Counted from the stretch's first letter, positions 35,560 to 47,206 are shown. The stretch: 64,000 nucleotides of DNA from Collinsella aerofaciens (GCF_015561195.1 NZ_JADMSU010000005.1:62001-126000), one strand, 5' to 3'. Numbers and translations: made by a program. The notes: generated from the letters alone by a model not told the origin.

Positions 35560-36288
35560 TTACTCGGCCTTGGGCTCAGCGGCCATCTCGGCCTCGGAGA
35601 CCTGCTCCTTACCAGAGCCAGCGAGGCAGGCGTCAGCCATGAGCTCGCACATAAGGGTGACAGCGGAGATAGCGTCATCGTTGCAGGGGATGCCGTACTC
35701 GACCTCGTCGGGATCGGAGTTGGTGTCGATCAGGGCGACGACGGGGATGTTCAGGCGCTGAGCCTCCTTGATGGCGTTCTCCTCGCGCTTGGTGTCGATG
35801 ACGAAGAGAGCCTGGGGCAGACCCTTCATGTCGCGGGCGCCACCGAGGTTGGTCTGGAGCTTGGTGAGCTCCTTGCCGAGAACAGCCTGCTCCTTCTTAG
35901 GCAGAACAGCCATGCGGCCGTCCTCGACCATGGCCTCGAGCTCCTCCATGCGGTTGATGCGGGAGCGGATGGTGACGAAGTTGGTCAGCATACCGCCGAG
36001 CCAACGCTGGTTGATGTAAGGCATGTTGGCGCGCTCAGCAGCATTCTTGACGGCCTCCTGAGCCTGCTTCTTGGTGCCGACGAACAGCACGTTGCCACCC
36101 TTGGCGACGTTCTTGACGAAGGTGTAGGCCTGGTCGGCGTCGAGGATGGTCTGCTTGAGGTCGAGGATGTAGATGCCGTTGCGCTCACCGAAGATGAACG
36201 GCTTCATCTTGGGGTTCCAGCGACGGGTCTGGTGACCGAAGTGGCAGCCGGCCTCGAGCAGGGTGCGGATATTAATCTTGGTAGCCAT
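35560..36288 (-). CDS. rpsB: 30S ribosomal protein S2
   Basis: This 242-residue protein of the small subunit shows S2 signatures: [19 protein letters not shown] near the N-terminus and [26 protein letters not shown] precedes the ATG by six bases. A ~135-nt untranslated leader lies between its promoter (36430-36458) and the start codon. It contains a GTTGC/GCAAC hairpin that could mediate the autogenous control known for rpsB in other bacteria; that is inference. Confidence 0.96.
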   Translation of the reverse strand: MATKINIRTLLEAGCHFGHQTRRWNPKMKPFIFGERNGIYILDLKQTILDADQAYTFVKNVAKGGNVLFVGTKKQAQEAVKNAAERANMPYINQRWLGGMLTNFVTIRSRINRMEELEAMVEDGRMAVLPKKEQAVLGKELTKLQTNLGGARDMKGLPQALFVIDTKREENAIKEAQRLNIPVVALIDTNSDPDEVEYGIPCNDDAISAVTLMCELMADACLAGSGKEQVSEAEMAAEPKAE

Positions 36289-36429
36289 GTTAAACCTCCT
36301 GTGGTTTGCCTCCGCGCGGGGTCATCCTCCAAAACCAACCCGGACATGTGCTACCAAAGCCCGGGCACCACGGTATGAAGTAGCCGCGCGTGCGTGATAA
36401 AAACATGTTGCCGTGAAGCAACCCGATGA

Positions 36430-36458
36430 ATGATAGCAGGAATGCCTCTTCCTGCCAA
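36430..36458 (-). promoter_or_regulatory. Promoter of rpsB-tsf
   Basis: TTGGCA and TATCAT are separated by 17 bases on the minus strand, and TGC directly precedes the -10 (extended -10). Predicted transcription start is near 36423. Confidence 0.75.
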
Positions 36459-36507
36459 CCCGCAATCAAAACCACACACCTGAGTGCGGCGCGGGACGTC
36501 CCAGCCA

Positions 36508-37428
36508 CTATTCGCCGCGGGGATGGGCTTGAGCCACGGCACGTTTAAGCCGATCGGGTGTGAGATGCGTGTAGATCTGCGTCGTGGACAGGCTCGCATG
36601 ACCTAGCAGCTCTTGAACCGAGCGCAGGTCCGCACCGCCCTCGAGCAAGTCGGTCGCAAAGGTATGGCGCATCGCATGCGGGGCGATGTCAGCCGGAATG
36701 CCGGCGAGCGTCGCCAGCGTATGGAACCGCCGCCGGAGCATCGCGGAGCTCATGCGATTGCCGCGCGCCGATATAAGCAGCGGATGCGGCCCGGTAGCGA
36801 GGTCGCGGCGCTTTGCCCGAGCGAGCAACTCCGGCCTCCCCTCTTCAATATAGAGACGCGTCACATCGAGCGCACGACGATACAGAGGGACGATACGCTC
36901 CTTGCTCCCCTTGCCCCACAGGCGCAGCGTGCGCTCGGACCATGAGATGGATTCCACATTGAGCGCCGCAAGCTCTGAGATGCGGGCACCCGAGGCATAG
37001 AGCAACTCGAGCATCGCCGCATCGCGCAGTCCCGCGGGTGTTGAGGTATCAGGCGTCTTGAGCAGCGCCTCGACCTGCTGGGTCGTAAGGACGCCCGGCA
37101 GGTCACGCGGCAGCTTGGGCGACGCGATCGCCGAGACCGCATCGCCCTCGACAATCCCCTCGGCAGCCATCCAGCGATAGAGAGATCGGATAGCCGACAG
37201 GTGCGCCGCAAGCGTTCGGGGAGCCACCTGCTCACGCGAAAGCTCAGCAAGATAGCGACGAATGGTGCGCACGTCGGCAGCGAAAGCATCAATATCCTCG
37301 CGCTCGCACCAGGCAGCAAAGCGCTCCAGTCTCGAGCCATAGGCCGTCACCGTGTTGGGAGAAAGCCCCTCAACGCGTGCGATATAGGCGATAAAAGAGT
37401 CGACGGTGTCGTACAGGTCAAAGGCTAT
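36508..37428 (-). CDS. xerC: Tyrosine recombinase XerC
   Basis: This site-specific recombinase resolves chromosome dimers at dif. The conserved N-terminus reads DLYDTVDSFIAYIARVEGLS and continues NTVTAYGSRLERFAAW. Catalytic residues are the Arg of SGARISEL, the Lys of WGKGSKER, HAMRHTFATDL, LLGHASLSTTQ and the Tyr of IYTHL. No ATG, GTG or TTG is available upstream of this conserved N-terminus. The best start is an ATA at 37428, nine bases after GGAGG and overlapping the trmFO stop (ATAG), giving 306 residues. A GTG at 37350 would cut off 26 residues of the core-binding domain. It lies last in the yraN-comM-dprA-trmFO-xerC run. Confidence 0.88.
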   Translation of the reverse strand: MAFDLYDTVDSFIAYIARVEGLSPNTVTAYGSRLERFAAWCEREDIDAFAADVRTIRRYLAELSREQVAPRTLAAHLSAIRSLYRWMAAEGIVEGDAVSAIASPKLPRDLPGVLTTQQVEALLKTPDTSTPAGLRDAAMLELLYASGARISELAALNVESISWSERTLRLWGKGSKERIVPLYRRALDVTRLYIEEGRPELLARAKRRDLATGPHPLLISARGNRMSSAMLRRRFHTLATLAGIPADIAPHAMRHTFATDLLEGGADLRSVQELLGHASLSTTQIYTHLTPDRLKRAVAQAHPRGE

Positions 37429-38762
37429 GACCGGTCGCCTCCAAACAAGTCGGAACGCGTGGCCAAGTAGGCATCGAGGGCCTCGAGCGCACGGTCCGCA
37501 TAGGCCTGATAGCGGTCGCGCTTGCTGCGGCGCTTACCGTCCTCGAGCGGCGGCACCAGGCCAAAGTTGACATGCATGGGCTGATAGCCCACGGTGGCAG
37601 GATCGGTCGCATAGCCCACGAGCGCACCCAGGGCGCCCACGCGGGGCAACTCGACGGAATCGGCGCCGATAGCCTCTGCATAGGTGTTGAGCGCCGCGAG
37701 CAGACCGGTCGCCACGGCTTCCATGTACCCCTCGGTGCCGGTGATCTGACCGGCCAGGCGCACGCCGGTACCGGGCACGGCAAAGGTGCCATCGAGCACG
37801 TGCGGGGCGTCGACAAAGGTATTGCGGTGCATGACACCGTAGCGGAAGAACTCAGCGTTCTCCAGGCCCGGCACCATATGGAAGACGCGCTTCTGCTCGC
37901 CAAAGGTCAGGTTGGTCTGGAAGCCCACCAGGTTATAGGCGGTCTTCTCCTTGTTCTCGGCACGCAGCTGAATCGCCGCCCAAGGGCGACGTCCGGTACG
38001 CGGGTCGGTGAGGCCGACGGGCTTCATGGCGCCAAAGCGAATGGCGTCCTTGCCGGTGCGCGCAACCTCCTCGGCAGGCTGGCAGGCCTGGAACAGATCG
38101 CCGCCCTCAAAGTCCTTGAGCACCACGCGGTCGGCCGTGGTGAGCGCCTCGATAAAGGCCTCGTACTCCTCCTTGTTGAGCGGAGCGTTGAGATAGTCGC
38201 CGCTCCCCTGCTCCTCGTAGCGCGACTGCGAAAACAGCACGTCCATATCGAGCGTGGAGGCATCGACGATCGGCGCCGCGGCATCGAAGAACGCAAGGGC
38301 GTCGCCACCGACGAGCTTCATGACCTCTTCGCTCAGCGCCGGTGAACACAGCGGGCCCGCGGCAATGACCACGTGGCCCTCGGGGATCTGGGTGACCTCG
38401 CCGTGAACGACCTCGATATTGGGGCGGGCGGCAACCTCAGCCTCGACGAGCTCGGAGAATGTAACACGGTCGACCGCCAGGGCGCCACCAGCGGGAACAG
38501 CAGCGCGATGGGCGCAGTCGAGCAGGACTGAACCCATGCGCTCAAGCTCGGCCTTCAGCAAACCAGCCGCGGAATCCGGACGGGTCGACTTAAACGAATT
38601 GGAGCAGACGAGCTCTGCCAGGTGATCGGTATGGTGAGCCGGGGAGCTCACCTGGGGGCGCATCTCGCACAGCTTTACGGCAAACCCGCGGTCTGCCAGC
38701 TGGATCGCGCATTCCGAACCCGCCAGACCGCCACCGATAACCGTCACCTGATCGAACTGCAT
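37425..38762 (-). CDS. trmFO: Methylenetetrahydrofolate-tRNA (uracil-54-C5)-methyltransferase TrmFO
   Basis: This 445-residue flavoenzyme makes ribothymidine at position 54 of tRNA using methylene-THF. The FAD-binding motif VTVIGGGLAGSECA is near the N-terminus, followed by LCEMRPQ and LVCSNSFKS, which distinguish TrmFO from the related GidA/MnmG. The C-terminus includes RLAGQITGTEGYMEA. The ATG at 38762 has AAAGGTG seven bases upstream. It lies 14 bases after dprA, and xerC overlaps its stop. The dprA-trmFO-xerC neighbourhood is common in Gram-positive bacteria. Confidence 0.95.
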   Translation of the reverse strand: MQFDQVTVIGGGLAGSECAIQLADRGFAVKLCEMRPQVSSPAHHTDHLAELVCSNSFKSTRPDSAAGLLKAELERMGSVLLDCAHRAAVPAGGALAVDRVTFSELVEAEVAARPNIEVVHGEVTQIPEGHVVIAAGPLCSPALSEEVMKLVGGDALAFFDAAAPIVDASTLDMDVLFSQSRYEEQGSGDYLNAPLNKEEYEAFIEALTTADRVVLKDFEGGDLFQACQPAEEVARTGKDAIRFGAMKPVGLTDPRTGRRPWAAIQLRAENKEKTAYNLVGFQTNLTFGEQKRVFHMVPGLENAEFFRYGVMHRNTFVDAPHVLDGTFAVPGTGVRLAGQITGTEGYMEAVATGLLAALNTYAEAIGADSVELPRVGALGALVGYATDPATVGYQPMHVNFGLVPPLEDGKRRSKRDRYQAYADRALEALDAYLATRSDLFGGDRS

Positions 38763-38776
38763 CTGCAAACACCTTT

Positions 38777-39712
38777 CTAATTGACACGTTTTCCATTGTG
38801 ACCGAAGGGCGTCTGGGCGTGAAGGGCAAACTTGGAGGGCGCATACCTTCCATCCATCATGCGCTCGATAAGGCCCTCGAGTTCAAGCGAACCCAAGAGT
38901 TTGAGTACGCCGACAGCATCGAGTGAGACGAGCGCCGCGATGTCGTCGACCTTGAGCGGAGAGGCGATGAGCGCATGCATCACGGTCTGCTGTGTTGGAT
39001 TCAGGTCGGCAATGCCGGGAGCATCGGGGCGCGAGTAGCGCAGGGTGCCGTATATGCGAGAGATAGCCATCTCGATGGACTCCTCGTCGACAATGCAGCA
39101 GGCACCGTTCGCAATGAGGTAATTCGTGCCACGCGACTCGGGCGATAGGATCGACCCCGGCACGGCAAGAAGTTCGCGCCCCAAATCCATAGTAGCCTCG
39201 GCTGTAGAAAACGTCCCGGAAGGCATACCCGCCTCGGATACAAAGAGGGCTTGCGACAGGGCCGCGATCACGCGATTGCGACGCGGAAAGGCAAACTTGC
39301 GCGGACCCATGCCCCACGGAGAGATCGACACGACCGCGCCGCCCGTATCGAGCGTGCGCGTAATAAGCCCCGCGCTCGAACGCGGGTAGACCACGTCGGC
39401 GCCCGTCCCCAGCACCACGACGTGTTTGCCGCCGGCGTTGACCGCAGCCCAACCCGAGGCCTGGTCACAACCGACCGCACCGCCCGAAACTACCGTCACT
39501 CCCGCCTCAACCGCCACCTTCGCCGCAAGCTCTGCCACGGCAAGACCATACGGCGAGGCCTTTCGCGCACCGATGATGGAGAGCGCGGGCGTCGAAAGCA
39601 CCTCGGGGTTGCCGCGCACATAGAGCGTCTGGGGTACATCAGATAGCTCCAAAACGCTCTCGGGATACAACGCATCACCTGGATGCAGCTCGAAGGTCCC
39701 CTCAGCTATCAT
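38777..39712 (-). CDS. dprA: DNA-processing protein DprA (Smf)
   Basis: This 311-residue protein loads RecA onto incoming single-stranded DNA during transformation. The extended Rossmann domain shows IIGARKASPYG, FPRRNRVIAALSQALFVSEA and SGTFSTAEATMDLGRELLAVPG. A winged-helix domain forms the C-terminus (residues ~240-300). The usual SGxARGID motif reads SGGAVGCD at 76-83, with Val in place of the conserved Arg. The ATG overlaps the comM stop by four bases. It is part of the operon behind the shared 20-bp competence element. Confidence 0.93.
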   Translation of the reverse strand: MIAEGTFELHPGDALYPESVLELSDVPQTLYVRGNPEVLSTPALSIIGARKASPYGLAVAELAAKVAVEAGVTVVSGGAVGCDQASGWAAVNAGGKHVVVLGTGADVVYPRSSAGLITRTLDTGGAVVSISPWGMGPRKFAFPRRNRVIAALSQALFVSEAGMPSGTFSTAEATMDLGRELLAVPGSILSPESRGTNYLIANGACCIVDEESIEMAISRIYGTLRYSRPDAPGIADLNPTQQTVMHALIASPLKVDDIAALVSLDAVGVLKLLGSLELEGLIERMMDGRYAPSKFALHAQTPFGHNGKRVN

Positions 39713-41232
39713 TGGTCCCTCCTTCCCTGGTACATCGCCGCCTCGAGCACGTGGTCCTGCGTCACTTGCTCGCTCTCGGCGACGTCAGCGATTGTACGCG
39801 CGATACGCACCAGGCGTACGATGCCGCGGCCCGTGAGATGCGTGCGTTTGGATAGGCCAAGTACGCATTTCTCGGCAGCATCATCGAGCTCGAAGGTCGA
39901 AACGACGCCGTCAATAGACCGCGTCTCGTCATCCTCGGCCTCGGCATCCGCATCGTCCATACGGAACTCGCGCCAGGCGCGAAAGGCACGACCGCGCACA
40001 ACGTAGTCACGTAACTCGGCCGACGACATACCCTCCGCACCCTCGATAATCACTTGAGGGTCGGGACGGGTCACATCGATCATCATGTCGATACGGTCGG
40101 CCAAGGGACCGCGCAGTTTAGACCGATAGCGCTCGACCATCGCCGCCGAGCAGCGACACGGTACCTCGCGATCGCCCAAAAAGCCGCAGGGGCAGGGATT
40201 GCTCGCAGCCAGCAGCTGAAAGCGCGACGGGAAGGTAAAAGCCCCGTCGACGCGTACGATCCTCACGTAGCCGCGCTCGATGGGCTGACGCAGCGTCTGC
40301 AGCACGCCAGTGGGAAACTCGGCAAGCTCGTCCAAAAAGAGCACGCCGCCATGAGCAAGGCTGATCTCACCCGGGTGCACCGGGCGCCCGCCGCCGATAA
40401 GGCCTGCGGTCGAAATACTGTGGTGGGGACTGCGGAAGGGGCGGTGCCCCGCCAACAAGCCATCAATGTTCTCACCCAAAACCGAATGGATGCACAGTGC
40501 CTCCTGCTGATCCTCAACGGAAAGCTCGGGCAGGATGCCGGTCATACGGCGTGCGAGCATCGTCTTGCCCGATCCCGGAGACCCGATCATGAGCAAGCCG
40601 AGTTCTCCTGCCGCCGCAAGCGCCATGCCGCGTTTAGCGACTTCCTGCCCCAGCACGTCTGCATAGTCGAGCTCGGGCTCAAAGGTCGCCTCGACGCCCT
40701 CGGAATCCAAGTAGTGCCGTGCGGCATCGCCCATGCCGTGAGCAAGCTGAGACAGATGGTCGATAAAGCCGCAATCTACGCCCGCGAGTGGCACATGCTG
40801 GTCGGACCTGCCGGCGATAAAAGACAGCCCCATGTCGCGAGCCAATAGCTGAAACGCCACCTCGCCCTTGACGGGAAGCACCGTACCGTCCAGACCAAGC
40901 TCACCTGCGATAAGGCAGCGATCGAGGTTGTCACGGGGAATCTGCTCATCGGCCGCTAGAACCGCGATGGCGATGGGCAGGTCAAAGCCGCTACCGGTCT
41001 TGCGGATATCGCCGGGTGCCAGGTTAACGGTAATGCCCGAGCGCGGGATCTCGAACCCGGCGGAGCGCATCGCGCAGCGAATACGACCGCGTGACTCCAT
41101 CACCTCCATACTCGGGATGCCGAGCATCTGAATGCCCGGAACGCCGCCGGCAAGCGAGACCTCGACCGTGACGTGAATCGCCTCGACGCCGCGGATGCAG
41201 GCCGCGTGAACGGCAAACGTCTCGAACGCCAT
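39709..41232 (-). CDS. comM: Mg-chelatase-like AAA+ ATPase ComM (YifB)
   Basis: This 507-residue protein belongs to the ComM/YifB family. In Vibrio it is a hexameric helicase that drives branch migration during natural transformation. The N-terminal Lon-like domain includes VEVSLAGGVPGIQMLG. The AAA+ Walker A is GSPGSGKTMLARR, and HHSISTAGLIGGG, LFLDELAEFP and a C-terminal Mg-chelatase domain follow. The ATG at 41232 overlaps the yraN stop (ATGA). It and dprA are the second pair of transformation genes in this window. Confidence 0.93.
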   Translation of the reverse strand: MAFETFAVHAACIRGVEAIHVTVEVSLAGGVPGIQMLGIPSMEVMESRGRIRCAMRSAGFEIPRSGITVNLAPGDIRKTGSGFDLPIAIAVLAADEQIPRDNLDRCLIAGELGLDGTVLPVKGEVAFQLLARDMGLSFIAGRSDQHVPLAGVDCGFIDHLSQLAHGMGDAARHYLDSEGVEATFEPELDYADVLGQEVAKRGMALAAAGELGLLMIGSPGSGKTMLARRMTGILPELSVEDQQEALCIHSVLGENIDGLLAGHRPFRSPHHSISTAGLIGGGRPVHPGEISLAHGGVLFLDELAEFPTGVLQTLRQPIERGYVRIVRVDGAFTFPSRFQLLAASNPCPCGFLGDREVPCRCSAAMVERYRSKLRGPLADRIDMMIDVTRPDPQVIIEGAEGMSSAELRDYVVRGRAFRAWREFRMDDADAEAEDDETRSIDGVVSTFELDDAAEKCVLGLSKRTHLTGRGIVRLVRIARTIADVAESEQVTQDHVLEAAMYQGRRDQ

Positions 41233-41717
41233 CACGACACCTGCCAATCGAACGCGTTGTACTGATGCTCGATCTCGGCGATATGCCCGCCGCGAATGGT
41301 GACACCCACTGCATCGAAGCGGATCGCCTTGAGCGGATAGTGCTCCATGAGATAGCAACTTGCGATACGGCGATACCGACGCTGCTTTTGGGCATCCACG
41401 GCCTCCTCGGGAAAGACCCGCGTGGTGCAATCCAGGGCGACGCGCCTGGTCTTGACCTCGGCCATCACCACGACATCGTCAAGCTCATCGAGCAGCACCA
41501 GATCGGCCTCGCCCTCGGTGCAACGATAACCCTGCTCCAGCAAGGTGTAGCCGCGCTCGTTAAAGTAGTCGATGGTGATCAGCTCGCCCAGCATGCCCAG
41601 CTCACGGGGACTGAGTCCCTTGATAAACTCGGGCGTCATCGCCCCGCAGTCGAGCTCGCCGTTTTCCCAACGCTCCTTGAGCTGCTGCGTCTTGCTCTTT
41701 TTGCTTGCGGCACTCAT
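41232..41717 (-). CDS. yraN: YraN-family endonuclease-like protein (UPF0102)
   Basis: This 161-residue protein has the restriction-endonuclease-like fold of the UPF0102 family. The nuclease-type motif is EADLVLLDELDDVVVMAEVK (Glu/Asp...Glu-x-Lys) in the middle. A ~35-residue charged N-terminal extension precedes the usual domain start GMLGELITIDYFNERGY. AAGGAGA precedes the ATG by four bases. It is the first gene of the operon with comM and dprA, which fits a role in DNA processing, although no activity is established for most members. Confidence 0.88.
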   Translation of the reverse strand: MSAASKKSKTQQLKERWENGELDCGAMTPEFIKGLSPRELGMLGELITIDYFNERGYTLLEQGYRCTEGEADLVLLDELDDVVVMAEVKTRRVALDCTTRVFPEEAVDAQKQRRYRRIASCYLMEHYPLKAIRFDAVGVTIRGGHIAEIEHQYNAFDWQVS

Positions 41718-41788
41718 GGGGTCTCCTTTCCCGCACACTGCATTGCCCCGATGATGAGGGCACCTTTCATGCGGGTAAGTACAGGAAG

Positions 41789-41808
41789 CAAACCAAAAGC
41801 TGACCAAA
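41789..41808 (-). promoter_or_regulatory. Candidate competence operator upstream of yraN-comM-dprA
   Basis: The 20 bases are identical to 12452-12471 upstream of comEA and in the same orientation: TTTGGT-CAGCT-TTTGGT-TTG on the minus strand. The downstream edge is 71 bp from the yraN ATG. The element sits immediately behind the rnhB terminator. Confidence 0.55.
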
Positions 41809-41815
41809 TGCCGTC

Positions 41816-41855
41816 AAAAAAGGGCCGTACGCAGCAATGCTGTTGCATACGGCCC
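41816..41855 (-). terminator. Rho-independent terminator of rplS-rnhB
   Basis: GGGCCGTA-c-GCA pairs with TGC-a-TACGGCCC (41822-41855) and is followed on the minus strand by six T residues. It isolates the yraN operon from rnhB. Confidence 0.9.
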
Positions 41856-41905
41856 GCTACCAGCAGGTTTATAAAACCCTAGAGGTCCCTGTCTCCACAA
41901 TTGAC

Positions 41906-42694
41906 CTAGAAAAGGCGCTCAGTCTGCAGAAAGTTTCCGCAAAAGCTCACACGATGCAGTGGACAAAGTCCATGTTTTCGAATGGCCTCGATGTGCTCGG
42001 GGCTCGCATAGCCCTTCGATTCGGCCAGATGGTACTCGGGGTACTCGGCGTCGTACTCGACCATCATCTCGTCACGCGTGACCTTTGCCATGATGGATGC
42101 CGCGGCGATACAGGCGATCTTGGCATCGCCCTTCACCACGTCGCGCTCATTGGGAACGGCGCCCAAGGGGTTGCCATCCATGAGGACGCAGTCGGGTTCA
42201 AGTCCCGTATCGGCCACCGCACCCGCAACGGCAGCGCGGATGGCGCGGGCCATACCCATCTCATCGATATCTGCAGGAGCGATATGGCAAAAGCCGATAG
42301 CAGTCGCCACCTCGGCAATCTTAACCGAGAGCAGCTCGCGGCGCGCCGGCGTGAGCTTTTTGGAATCGTTGATGCCCCAGATGCGCGGCTCCATCGGAAG
42401 GCACACGGCACACACGGTCAAGGGCCCCGCTACCGAGCCACGGCCCACCTCGTCGACGCCCACGACCACGCCATCACCGCCGAGCTCATGCATAAGCTCG
42501 TACATGCCGTTGACGCGCTCGCGCTCGGCAAGCTCCTTGGCATGGCGCTTAAGGGCACGCTCGCAAGCCTTGATCACCTGCTGGCGCGGATCCTCGCGAT
42601 AATGCTCCACGAGGGCGGGAATCTCCTCGAACGTGGCACTCGCCAGCTCGCCGGCAACCTGCGATGCCGAAACCGAGCTCGTCATATTGGCCAT
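41906..42694 (-). CDS. rnhB: Ribonuclease HII
   Basis: This 262-residue enzyme removes ribonucleotides from DNA-RNA hybrids. The catalytic motifs GVDEVGRGSVAGP and VLMDGNP are intact, and ASIMAKVTRDEMM and HGLCPLHR follow. A ~75-residue helical N-terminal extension precedes the catalytic domain, as in Bacillus RNase HII. The ATG at 42694 has AGGAGGG six bases upstream. It lies just downstream of rplS on the same strand, the common rplS-rnhB pairing. Confidence 0.94.
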   Translation of the reverse strand: MANMTSSVSASQVAGELASATFEEIPALVEHYREDPRQQVIKACERALKRHAKELAERERVNGMYELMHELGGDGVVVGVDEVGRGSVAGPLTVCAVCLPMEPRIWGINDSKKLTPARRELLSVKIAEVATAIGFCHIAPADIDEMGMARAIRAAVAGAVADTGLEPDCVLMDGNPLGAVPNERDVVKGDAKIACIAAASIMAKVTRDEMMVEYDAEYPEYHLAESKGYASPEHIEAIRKHGLCPLHRVSFCGNFLQTERLF

Positions 42695-42723
42695 ACCAGG
42701 CCCTCCTTGCATGCAAATCAGAT

Positions 42724-42753
42724 AAAAAGAAGGGCCACCCGAAGGTGACCCTT
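42724..42753 (-). terminator. Terminator between rplS and rnhB
   Basis: AAGGGcCACC pairs with GGTGaCCCTT (42730-42753) around a CGAA loop (UUCG tetraloop in the RNA). A C/T-rich run with five T residues follows on the minus strand. It overlaps the region before rnhB, so it probably only reduces read-through. Confidence 0.75.
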
Positions 42754-42787
42754 ACGTCCAAACGAGTGGACAGACGCTGCGATCTTC

Positions 42788-43129
42788 TTAGCGCTTCTCG
42801 GGGATGCGAGCAGCCTTGCCCACCTTGTCGCGGAGGTAGTACAGTTTGGCGCGACGGACGCGACCATGACGAACGACCTCGAGCTTGGCGATCTTGGGGC
42901 TGTGAAGCGGGAAGGTACGCTCAACACCGACACCGAAGGACATCTTGCGGACAGTGAAGGTCTCGCGGGCACCGGCGCCGGCCATGCGGATGACGTCGCC
43001 CTGGAAGACCTGGATGCGCTCGCGGTCGCCTTCCTTAATGCGGTAGTGAACCTTGACGTTGTCGGCGACGCGAACCTGAGGAATGTCCTCGCGGATCTGC
43101 TGACGCTCGATTGCGCGGATGTAATCCAT
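42788..43129 (-). CDS. rplS: 50S ribosomal protein L19
   Basis: This 113-residue large-subunit protein lies at the 30S-50S interface. It shows the L19 signatures [20 protein letters not shown] and [15 protein letters not shown] with [13 protein letters not shown]-like [14 protein letters not shown]. The ATG at 43129 has AAGGA seven bases upstream; a second in-frame ATG two codons earlier is less well placed. Its promoter at 43199-43226 gives a ~65-base leader. Confidence 0.95.
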   Translation of the reverse strand: MDYIRAIERQQIREDIPQVRVADNVKVHYRIKEGDRERIQVFQGDVIRMAGAGARETFTVRKMSFGVGVERTFPLHSPKIAKLEVVRHGRVRRAKLYYLRDKVGKAARIPEKR

Positions 43130-43198
43130 GTGCAATTCCTTACTCTTCTAGAGGTGCCGTACCACCTTGGCCGGCACGTAGTTGAACAAACGTATTCG

Positions 43199-43226
43199 AG
43201 TATACACGCGCGGGTTTCTGCTGCAA
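43199..43226 (-). promoter_or_regulatory. Promoter of rplS
   Basis: TTGCAG and TATACT are separated by 16 bases on the minus strand. A GTGCCG/CGGCAC hairpin lies in the leader between it and rplS. Confidence 0.7.
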
Positions 43227-43272
43227 GAACAATTTTTTACGCAGACAAAAAGACAAAACCCGCACATGATAA

Positions 43273-43300
43273 CCGCCCGCCTCGCGAATGAGACGGGCGG
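43273..43300 (-). terminator. Terminator-like hairpin downstream of ppdK
   Basis: CCGCCCGcCTC pairs with GAGaCGGGCGG (43273-43300). The stem is strong, but the T-run on the minus strand comes only ~20 bases later, so termination is probable but not certain. Confidence 0.5.
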
Positions 43301-43338
43301 CATGAAGGGGGCTACGCTAGGCGTCTAAACCCAAAACG

Positions 43339-46089
<2,751 letters not shown>

Positions 46090-46164
46090 GACACTTCCCC
46101 TTCCATGCGCTCTCGCGCACGACCGTGGTAACGAATCGACCCGCCGAATGCGGGCCGTGAGGGA

Positions 46165-46260
46165 ACTATACGGCGGGTTTTGGGCAGGCTTGAGCAGAGG
46201 GTGCGCGGTTTGGTAAACGTGCTAAAACTGGCGGTAAACGGTAGGTAAAGGTGGTTACCT
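46165..46260 (-). promoter_or_regulatory. ppdK promoter region with phased GGTAAA repeats and a palindrome
   Basis: A -10-like TATAGT lies on the minus strand (46170-46165) without a good -35. Upstream, the plus strand carries GGTAAA at 46212, 46233 and 46244, spaced 21 and 11 bp. The outermost copy overlaps the perfect palindrome AGGTAA-N6-TTACCT (46243-46260). This arrangement suggests activator or repressor binding. The regulator is unknown. Confidence 0.5.
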
Positions 46261-46339
46261 TATGAAGATACCACTGCAATAAAAAAGCAGGTCAAGTGCG
46301 ATGTTTTTGCTAAATCGCTTTATCAAAATGCTACTACTA

Positions 46340-47206
46340 TTAGGTGCGACGGGCGGCGCGGCGGGCACGGGCTTCTTGGATTTCCTCCAAGTGGCTAATG
46401 ATCTCGGCAGCGCTTTCCTCGATGGCCTTGCCGTCGGTACGCACCACAAAGCAGCCTAGGCGTTTCATGAGGGCACGAGCTTCCTCAAGCTCGCTGCGCA
46501 CGCTCTCGGGCTCGGCATAGGAGCCGGCAACGGCACGAGCGTAGTCATCGCCCAAGCGGCTATCGCGAATTTCGGAAATCACATCGACGGTCGAAATCAG
46601 GCCGAACAGGCGCATCGGGTCGACCTCGTAAATCGACTTCGGCGGCTCCATGCCATGGGCCAACGGAACATTGGCAACCTTGTAGCCCTGATAAGCCAGA
46701 TACATCGACAGCGGCGTCTTGGACGTGCGCGATACGCCCAGCAGCACGATATCGGCACCCGACAAATCGTCGCAACCGCGCCCGTCATCGTGCTCAACGA
46801 AATATTCCATGGCCTCGATACGATGGAAATAGCGGTCATCGGTCCTGTGGATCACGCCCGCGACGCCTTTGGGCGGCACACCGATGAGCGACGATAGCAC
46901 GGCGAGCGTCGGACCGATCAGGTCGACCGAACGGATATGCAGCATGCCCAGGTAATCGAGCACGCGGGCGCGAAGCGCCGGATCGACAATGGTGTGAAAC
47001 ACGGCAATATCGCGATGGTCGGCATCGACGCGCGGGCCCACAAACGACTCCACCTGCTCCACCGAGGTCACCTTGGGCAGGCGCAACAAACGAAAAGCCC
47101 CTTCATCAAATTGCCCGGACGCCGCAAGCACCACCTCACAAGCGGTATCACCGAGCGAGTCGGAGATAACGATAACGGTGGGACGAGCGGTGACCGGGCA
47201 ATCCAT
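46340..47206 (-). CDS. PPDK regulatory protein (kinase/pyrophosphorylase, DUF299 family)
   Basis: This 288-residue protein belongs to the family that switches PPDK or PEP synthase off and on. It does so by ADP-dependent phosphorylation and Pi-dependent dephosphorylation of the active-site threonine. The family P-loop-like motif LLGVSRTSKTPLSMYLA lies near residue 155, and the N-terminus VIVISDSLGDTA is typical. Location immediately upstream of ppdK points to PPDK, not PEP synthase, as the partner. AAAAGGAGCC precedes the ATG. The C-terminus ends in a short basic tail. Confidence 0.9.
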   Translation of the reverse strand: MDCPVTARPTVIVISDSLGDTACEVVLAASGQFDEGAFRLLRLPKVTSVEQVESFVGPRVDADHRDIAVFHTIVDPALRARVLDYLGMLHIRSVDLIGPTLAVLSSLIGVPPKGVAGVIHRTDDRYFHRIEAMEYFVEHDDGRGCDDLSGADIVLLGVSRTSKTPLSMYLAYQGYKVANVPLAHGMEPPKSIYEVDPMRLFGLISTVDVISEIRDSRLGDDYARAVAGSYAEPESVRSELEEARALMKRLGCFVVRTDGKAIEESAAEIISHLEEIQEARARRAARRT

